Assembly: GCA_027604705.1 (NCBI GenBank)
Contig: JADHYV010000014.1
Span: 124,001 to 188,000, forward strand
Length of the DNA: 64,000 nucleotides
Source: Allomyces arbusculus
Lineage: Eukaryota > Blastocladiomycota > Blastocladiomycetes > Blastocladiales > Blastocladiaceae
Direction of reading: 5' to 3'
Part shown: positions 56,823-64,000 of the stretch, piece after piece
Layout: the number at the start of each line of letters is the position of its first letter
How positions within the stretch are numbered: the stretch's first letter is position 1
The notes under the pieces: model-generated
What the model saw: only the letters and a program-made list of their open reading frames with translations
The model's database searches: none
What the model was told of the DNA's origin: nothing
Translations under genes and position numbers: made by a program

Positions 56823-57556
56823 GTCGTTGAATGTGTTGGGGAGGGTGTTTATCGTGGTCGTTGGTTGGTGAGCGCTTGAAGCGCCGTGGGAGACGCGTTT
56901 TTATGAAGTTCTGATGCTTCGGCTTCCCAGCGGGCATGGCCTCACCAAGCGCGCCGATATCCGGTGCGGCGACGAGTGGCGAGCGGATGCTGAGGTGAGC
57001 GTGCAACTGTTGAGTTTATGAGGCTCTGGTTGTACAAATGCCGATCGACTTGCTCGGGCATACCGACAAATGCAGAGCCCCGGAACATTGTCCACCCTGT
57101 CCGCCGTGGGGGCTATGCCGTGGCGAACTGCGGGCAATAGATTCAAGGGGATTCAGGCATCAGCACGCAGCTGGTCAGAGTGTCGACATTGTGGGTGACG
57201 GCCCGTCTGGGCGAAAGGAAAACATTCCACCAGATCTCCGACACGCGCACGGACGCCGCGCGGTGAGGAACAATAAAACGACGACGGTGTGGCACTGGCG
57301 CGTGTTGAAATGCGGTTGGCTTGCTGACTGATTTTGGGCAATCGTCTCGCGCGTCTCATGCGCTGCGAGATGCAAGAACAACAACGACTGCCACGACGCT
57401 CGTCGCCAACAGCCGGCTCCACTTCTCTCGCACGACGGTCACTCGGTCGGCGACCGTTTTGTCGACAGATCGTCGACTGAAATCAAGACCGTTTACGACC
57501 GACCGCAACGTTTGTTATCTGCCGGCGACAACGACGTCCAGCGCTGCCGCCGAACC
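56823..57556. other. Divergent promoter region (SDR / Zn2Cys6 activator)
   Basis: 734 bp between two divergent genes. No TATA box clear on either strand. The activator frame is open to an ATG at 57512, 15 codons before the start chosen. Confidence 0.5.
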
Positions 57557-60500
57557 ATGGCCGCCCTGGGCAGCGCAAGCATCGGCAGCACCCTCGCCAT
57601 GGACGACCAGCCTTCGCCCTCGTCCTCGACTTTTTCCATGTCGGTCGACTCTCACAGCACGCCCACCCCCGTGCCCGCCGCGTCTAATGCCACGTCTAAG
57701 ACGACGCCCGCACCGCCCGTACCTGCCGTGGTCGCGCCGGGCCCGCCCTTGATCCTTGATCGCCGCAAGCGCACGAGCCAGGTGCGTGCACTTGCCGTCC
57801 CTGCCGCGCCGCGTCCGATAGTGATTCCTTCCGATTGTTTGACCCCTTGTCTTAAATTCTTCCGCGGGTGGGTGGCGCTTTTTATAGGCGTGCGAGTCGT
57901 GTCGCCGCCGGAAAGTACGAGCTGTTATTTTCTTGCACCTGACCCAGGTCCACTTGTTTGCTCACGTTGAGATTCCACCAGGTCAAGTGCGACGGCGGTC
58001 TCCCGTGCCGCCATTGTCTCGAATTCCAATTGGATTGTTCGTACGTCGCCTCGTCCAAGCGCCGCGCCCGCACCGAGGCCGCGACCAGCCCCACCTCTGC
58101 GCCCGATGAAGACACGTCGACGACGGCCCCGACACCGCCACAGGACGCGCCTGCGGACACACCGGCACCGCTCGAAGGTGCTGCGCCAGCACCGGCTTCC
58201 AAGCGTGCCGCGCGCCCACGTCGCCGGCGTCGTCCGGCCGAGCAAGCGACGAGCGGGACCCCAACCCCACCATCGAGCGGCTCCGCATCGCCCGCACCCA
58301 CCTGCAATGCGGCTCCACCGCCGCCGCCGCCGCCAGGAACGCAGCTGAGCCCGGCCTACTCTCTCCACCCGGCGCCGCCCGGTCTGGGCGGTACGCGGCT
58401 GCACGCGGTGCGCCCGTCGACGGCTGAGGATATCGAGGAGCTCAACGAGAACATGACGCTGATGGTCTCGCTCGACCCAACGGGGTCCGGCGCACACTCG
58501 TTCTCGCAACTCGGCCACTCGACGGGCCTGCACCTGCTGCGCGGCTGGTCGCAGGCGTTCAACCCGAACAGCGTGCTCTACATCCAGACGCATTGCCAGG
58601 GCCGGCTGAACGCGCGGCAACTCGCGCGCGAGCAGCAGCTGTTCCCGCCGCGCGCGTTTGTCACGACCATGCTCGACATTTACTTCAACACGATGCACCC
58701 GTGGATTCCAATCTTGCAGCGGTCGACGATCGAGCGCGAGCTCGGCAAGCCCGAGCCGCATTACCTGTTGCTCTATTCGGTGCTGGCCACGGCCACGTCG
58801 ATTTTCGAGCGCATGCACAATGTAACCATCATGACTCAGCCGCGCGGCACGCTGCTCCTGAGCTCGTACTTTGCCGAAAAGGTGCTGCGCATGACGCACT
58901 CGACGCTCGTCGCGCTCGTGCACCAGGTCGAGTCGGTGCAGGCGCTGCTGCTCATGGTCTTGAGTTTCTTGCACGCGCCCGCCGTCCCGTGGGTGCTGAG
59001 CGGTACCGCGCTGCGTATTGCCCAAGATCTTGGCTTGCATCTCGATCTCCGAGCGGCTCCGTATCAGCATGTAGAGCGGTGCATTCCGACGTGGGGCAAG
59101 ACGTGGGCGCTCGCGTACGCCGTCGACCGCATGGTCTCGCTGCTCAGCGGGCGGCCGTTGATGTGTATTTATCCTTCTCTTCTGCTCCCTCTGCTTCTTC
59201 TGTTTGCATGGTGGATGGTGGGTGGCTGTGGTTGTGATGGGATTGCTGAACTGACGCGTGCGGTTGCCTTTTTTCTCCACCCACTACCCACCGCTTAGTC
59301 CACGACGGCGATTATTTCCTGACAACCGACGTGTTCACCAAGACACCCGACAATTTGGCCAAGTATCCGGAGAGCGTGCTGGTCGAGCCTGACTCGTTTT
59401 TCGTCCAGTACGGCTATTCCTTCCCGCTCTCACTCCCATTCATGATCCTGACGCTCCTTTTAACGCCCTACAGAATGGTCAAGCTAATGGACATCACGGG
59501 CAAGATTGGCAGGTCTGTGAACTCCATACAACTGCGGCGGCAACTCCCTTACACTCTCCCGGAACTGCACGCAATGTTATCCGAGTACCGCCGCGCGCTG
59601 CCTGCATCCCGGCACTTCCCGCCGCAGGGCCTCGATCCGGGCCACCGCGAGTACCAAATGAACGCGTTCCTGTCGATGCTCTACCTGTCGGCCGTCGTAT
59701 CGCTCTACCGCCCGCTATGCACGGCACGGTCGACCGTCATCGAGTCACCACTCAAGGACCAGTACCTGGCCCTCGTCGACGCGTCGGCCACGTCAATGCT
59801 CGAAGTCCTCGAAGCCGTTGGCGGCGAAGGCAAGGAAGTCGGCCTATTCCCGCACCTGTCGTACCTGTCATGCATGATCCTCGGGTGCCTGGTCCTCGTC
59901 GTCGTTAACGACCCGGCGGCCAAACCACGTGCATTGCACTCGATCGACCGGCTCGACGCGATTCTCGCCGCGGCGTCACGCCCCTGGCCCAATTCGGCCA
60001 TTTTCCAACACATTGCGCGCGACGTCAAGGCGCGCATGCTCGATCAACCTGGCGCGACGCACGAACTCGCCGCGCAAATCTTCCAGGTCATGGAACTAAC
60101 CAACGTGAATGCGGCCACGGTCACGGACTTGCTCGACGAGTCGGCGCGCGACCAGCAACGCGTCACGCACGCGCGCGCACACGAGTACATGGCGCGTCAC
60201 GCGGCGGCGGTCGCAGTGCTTGGGCACGAGGGCGCGACGTCGCCGTCGGAACTGGCCGCGCTCGTGCAGGCCGCGCCGCCGCACCCGCCGCCCGAATGGC
60301 CGCTGGCCGAATTACTTGCGAGTATGTCACCAGTGACACCGCCACAATCAGAGGCCGCGGGGGTAGGGACGACGGACCCGAGTCCGCCGCCGCTGCCGGT
60401 ATTCCCGGACTTGCTGGCTACGCGCGACTTGGCGGGGATTTTGGATTGGACGTTGGCGTCGCCTGTGGCCCCGGGGAACAATATGGATTGGGCCGCGCAG

Positions 60501-60734
60501 TGGGTGCAGGGGACGGGCACCGAGGCGGGGGTATGGGCGACGCTCGTGTCGGCTGCAGGCGCAGGGAACGCGGCGAACGTGTGGCCGAATGCGCCTGCCG
60601 CGGTACCGACCGCGGCGGTGCCGTGGCCTGCGACGGCACCGGACGGGACCCCCTTGTGGTACGCGGGTGTGCCTCCGCCGCCGCCGCCGCCGTCGCAGCT
60701 GTCGTCGCAGCCGCAGCCGCCACGCTGCCCGTGA
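57557..60734 (+). CDS. Zn2Cys6 fungal-type transcription activator
   Basis: Five exons, 57557-57781, 57888-57914, 57982-59164, 59299-59407 and 59474-60734, give 934 residues. After a Ser/Pro-rich start comes the binuclear zinc cluster: ACESCRRRK in the 27-nt exon 2, then VKCDGGLPCRHC and a last Cys in LDCSY from exon 3. All six cysteines are present and a basic KRRAR follows. The middle is the fungal-specific transcription-factor domain (FNTMHPWIPILQRSTIE, LRIAQDLGLHLDLRA, VDRMVSLLSGRPLM). The tail is Pro/Ala-rich with a poly-Pro run. The last intron (66 bp) has no stop and keeps the frame, so a retained form would add 22 residues. The target genes are unknown. The start may also be 57512 or 57599. 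Confidence 0.9.
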
Positions 60735-63090
60735 GTGGTCGGCACTCTTTGTATTGGATGGGATTTGTGCGAAGGGGGGGCAATTTTGTCTTTTGGGGAT
60801 GTGTGGACGGATGGATACATACCGCACTTGTTTTGCTTTGGATGCCTTATTTTAAAGTTGCCGAGGGCAAAGCATCGCCCTCGGTCCAGCATCAAGGACT
60901 AGCCGAATCGTGCCGATGCGGGACTGGACGTCACCAGAGCACTTTGCCAGCTCAAATATACATCCGGAGCGATGTTGGCTCCTCGCGCACAACAGATGCG
61001 CGCTGGGCACATGGGCTTTGAATTCGAGCGATGAGTGTCGGCGATATTGAGTGCTCGTCAACATCGCAAATGTCGTCTGTATCAGGTCGCTGTTGTGAAT
61101 GGTTGTGACTCTCTACTTTCATTGGGCCACATCGAAATGTCTCCATTGGAGCTGACCGTTCTGTTTTTTTCGCCTTTTTCTTTGTGGTGGCAAGCACAGG
61201 CGCGAGTTTTTCCTGACATGGAGCTGTTGGAACTTGCCTGGTGTTCGTCACATTTACCAAAGTCAATACAGGCGCATCAGCCTGAAGTAACAGCAACGAT
61301 CCGGACGAATCAAAACAGCATCGCTTGATCCTACATTAAGTGCCTGAATCAAACGACCAATACATTAGCGAGCAGCCCTGATAAATACGTGTACTCGTGG
61401 CTATCACAACCACCGTTCACCGGGGCGGTGCTGCGTTCAGTAGGAACAAATGGCTGCTCAGTCCAGGAAAGAAACACGGCTTCTGTACGGGCATAGAATA
61501 AAATATCTCCTCCCTCCCATACTACATGGTGCATAATTCGAACCCGTACATGCGCGACCATCTGTTCAGCTTTTCATTGGTGTCAGCTCAGTGCATTGCC
61601 CGTGACAATCCATTCTGACGCACACTTCGGCCAGCATAAATACGTCTGCGCGCCGCGTGCATGAATTCAGTCGTCAAATTGCGCGAATTGAGTAACAGGG
61701 ACTCCACTGTGCTGCTTGCTTGCACGTTTTCATTGGCATGATGAATTGTCGGTTGTCCTCTGCAACGCCGCAGGGTCACCCGAGACTAAGCAACCGGCCG
61801 GAACGGCCATTACTCATGGTGCGTATGTGCTCATCGTTTGAGATCTTGATTTGGCCTTCCTTCCTCGGACTTGCACCCCGCAAGGACGCGAGAGCGGCAA
61901 ACGAAGCGCGCAACGAAGGCAATTCTTGGCCCGCTGAACCAGACCCTCACATGGCTGGTTTGAAAGAGTGCATGGTGCTGGTTGGTCGCGTGCGCAAGCG
62001 CATTCTGCTTGATTGATGCGTGTCAATATGCACGAGCCGGGGCGAGCCGGCGAACGGAAACAACAAAACCAATTCCGGTTGGCATGGGTCGGCTCGTCGG
62101 AGCTCTTGCGGTTTGGCCCATTGGCACCAGGACTGTGCTGGTCCGCTCTCCGTGCGGCGCACCTCTGCAATCCAAGTCGGCCCGGCTCTCCCGACCACAT
62201 GGACCGTAGAGCCCTAAATATAGCGCGTCGAATCAAGTACGGTGGGAGGAAACGCGTCGAGAAGAAATTGCTCGGCCCATTCAACTAGCTCGCGCCACCA
62301 ACAGACTTTTTGGCCGGCATTATTGCGTTGGCGGCACTCTCCGCGCGACGCGTGCATGATGAGGTGCGATGAGCGTGTGCCTTCGGCAAGTTTGCTCACA
62401 GTTGATCGCACGCGCGCGAGCATTCAGGGACGGAAGACGGAACGGCCTTGCCACATTACCGGTCCGGTGGTGTGGCGCAACGCTGTACGGTACGCGACTT
62501 CGATCTTCCGGCCCAACCGGGTCCAGGCGCCGCTTGCCCCTCCACACAACCCCGTCTGCACTTGCCGTCTTGCTGGTAGGCCCGGCCGTGGTCACGTCGG
62601 CGGTTCGCCCCCCTTGAGGACAGCGTGCCAATTGGCGATGGGCAGCCACCCGCCTGCGCGCACGCTCGCATGGGCCGGCCCGTGCTGCCGGGCAGTCTCC
62701 AGCCCAGGCGCGTGGATGCAAATAAAAACCGCCGTCGCCCCGCATCTCCCCTTCACTGCCCTCCCTCTCGGTCTTCTCCACTGTATCGTGTGCCGCCCGG
62801 ACTGCCAAGACGACCGGCTCGCGCGTGCCTTTCTGCTCGGCACGTCTCGCGTCGCCATCGGACCTGGCGTCCCTGCACAAACGTATGACGAGTGGCGGCT
62901 CTTACCTCTCCCAACCCTCCACCAACTTGCGCGGTACTGGACGCGCACTCTCTCACGACGCGTCATTACGCGCGCGCTGGCTCTCAGCCATGCCTCTTGA
63001 CCCCCTGCAAAGAAAACAGTGCTGACGCGGCAGAGCACTCGTTCTCTCTGTGATTCGCCTTCCAGACGCCGACGCCGACGCTCCGCGACC
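60735..63090. other. Gene-poor region of 2.3 kb
   Basis: 3' flank of the activator gene followed by lower-GC DNA (to about 62240) with only short ORFs on both strands. A perfect 8-bp hairpin lies at 60861-60884. The ORF at 62242-63000 has no domain-like character. No RNA gene or transposon ends recognised. Confidence 0.5.
60861..60884 (+). other. Hairpin after the activator gene
   Basis: CCGAGGGC and GCCCTCGG form a perfect 8-bp stem around an 8-nt loop, 127 bp past the stop codon. It may mark the 3' UTR; no T run follows, so it is not a bacterial-type terminator. Confidence 0.4.
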
Positions 63091-63606
63091 ATGCTCTTTC
63101 GCGGCCCCAGTGATCCTGATGATAAACGCCCGACGACGACGCCGCGGGCATCGTCGCGTCATGAAGCGGCACAAACAGATGGAACCTCGATGATCATTGC
63201 CGTCCCCGAGCCTATTCGACGCGCAGTACGAGCGGCTGCGGCGCGCGCCGAAGCGAGCGGCGAACCCATGTCGGTCGAGTTCACGCTGCCGCGATACGAC
63301 GCCGACGCAGTGGGCGTCGTTGGGGTAAGCTGTCCGGCCGGCGACGGCGCTGACGCTGACGCCGACGCGCCGGGTTCGATCGCGGATGTGGCTGATGCTG
63401 TTGTTGTCGTCCCAATGCCAGCGGCGCGTGCCCGTCGCGCGCCCGTTCATGTTGCACCGGCTCATGTGCGTGGCGAATCGCCGCAGGGATTCGAGCCATC
63501 ACCTGTGGCGCCATGGGGAAATCAGTGCGGTGAGGCGGGTGGCCGCCACGAACCAACTCCCGACCAGCACGAGGTACGCGATAGGAGTCTTATTTCTCTC
63601 GTTTAG
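63091..63606 (+). CDS. Doubtful hypothetical protein
   Basis: An open frame of 171 residues from ATG 63091 (or 195 from 63019). I recognise no family. The central part (SMIIAVPEPIRRAVRAAAAR, then GEPMSVEFTLPRYDAD) looks like an ordinary soluble protein, the rest is Asp/Ala-rich and Pro-rich low complexity. A GTACGC donor-like site sits at 63573, right after QHE, followed by TTTAG at 63602-63606, but such an intron would be only about 34 nt, so splicing is unclear. GC-rich DNA in this window makes chance ORFs of this size common. Confidence 0.35.
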   Translation: MLFRGPSDPDDKRPTTTPRASSRHEAAQTDGTSMIIAVPEPIRRAVRAAAARAEASGEPMSVEFTLPRYDADAVGVVGVSCPAGDGADADADAPGSIADVADAVVVVPMPAARARRAPVHVAPAHVRGESPQGFEPSPVAPWGNQCGEAGGRHEPTPDQHEVRDRSLISLV

Positions 63607-64000
63607 CACCCGCCGAGCGAGCCGAAAAGACTGCGGAGGATTGGCGGCGGAGGTTGCTGAGCCTGGTGTCTTTGACGCTGGCACGCTAAGCGTACGATCG
63701 AACACGAATACTTAAATATTGTGGTCAACCTGTCCAGGACGTGGCCGTCTTCCGGCCCTCGGCAAGCGGCACGCCACATGCCTTTTCGGCCTACTACACG
63801 GCATCGGGCCGGCGCCGTCCACGCGACCAGATCGAGGGATATCTCAAGTCGGCGCGCGCCATGGCCATTGGGCGCCAGGCCGACACGGCGCTCCGATCCC
63901 ATGCTCACCTCCGATCTGGTGCAGCTACACAGCCGACAGCGGTGCTTTCCGCTTCGGCCGCGGCAGCGCCGAAGATGCATGGTGCTGATGGTGCGATGCG
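63607..64000. other. Window end, no gene recognised
   Basis: Short overlapping ORFs on both strands without family likeness. If the preceding ORF is spliced, its next exon would lie here. Confidence 0.4.

Noticed and set aside
62242-63000. Plus-strand ORF of 252 codons in the right-hand gene-poor region
   Set aside because: No domain-like text, mixed composition, Cys/Arg-rich scraps, and competing ORFs on the other strand.
1-64000. CRISPR arrays, prophage, insertion sequences, operons
   Set aside because: No direct-repeat/spacer pattern and no transposase or phage genes were seen; introns and gene content are eukaryotic.
1-64000. A biosynthetic or defence gene cluster
   Set aside because: Transporter, SDR, regulators and lipases are scattered among housekeeping genes on both strands. 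No core synthase or nuclease system is present, so co-operation is not supported.

Overview
The window looks like nuclear DNA of a fungus. It is GC-rich and protein-coding genes fill most of it. I modelled 45 introns, most of them 60-130 bp (extremes 61 and 331 bp) and all GT-AG. The content includes a Cch1-type calcium channel, a Zn2Cys6 activator with the fungal transcription-factor domain, a Sam37/metaxin protein, a USP7/Ubp15 deubiquitinase with a MATH domain, and eIF3c and eIF3h. The 5' splice sites are unusual: 26 of 45 introns start GTACG and 7 more start GTGCG. A type III glutamine synthetase, which is not the usual fungal enzyme, and the general architecture fit an early-diverging (perhaps zoosporic, Blastocladiomycota-like) fungus. 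That placement is inference.

Layout. 1-3.4 kb: three tandem NmrA-like NAD(P)-binding proteins on the minus strand. 4.1-11.8 kb: a 10-exon CCH1 calcium-channel gene (minus). 12.8-13.7 kb: a pyridoxamine-oxidase-like flavoprotein (minus). 14-15.2 kb: a gene-poor, lower-GC block. 15.2-16.6 kb: a metaxin/Sam37-like gene (minus), followed by a tRNA-Leu(CAA). 18-20.2 kb: a RhoGAP protein, divergent from eIF3h (21.1-22.2 kb). 23-27.5 kb: a full-size ABCB transporter. 28-30.6 kb: GSIII (minus). 32.55 kb: an identical second tRNA-Leu(CAA) on the other strand. 33-34.6 kb: a DHHC palmitoyltransferase whose catalytic motif is built from three consecutive 8-9 nt micro-exons. 34.7-36.7 kb: an unrecognised tail-anchored protein. 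37.3-40.1 kb: a two-finger C2H2 protein. 41.1-47.4 kb: four tandem monoacylglycerol-lipase-like genes. 47.8-51.4 kb: USP7/Ubp15. 52.6-55.2 kb: eIF3c. 55.8-56.8 kb: a classical SDR. 57.6-60.7 kb: a Zn2Cys6 activator. 60.7-64 kb: mostly empty, with one doubtful ORF.

There is no sign of a gene cluster acting as one pathway apart from the two tandem families (NmrA-like and lipase). The most interesting signals are structural: the micro-exon chain in the DHHC gene, a 27-nt exon carrying half of the Zn2Cys6 cluster, the GTACG/GTGCG donor bias, and the shared upstream cassette of the two tRNA genes. Exon models were built by eye from splice signals, reading-frame continuity and family consensus. For every spliced gene the exon lengths add to a multiple of three.
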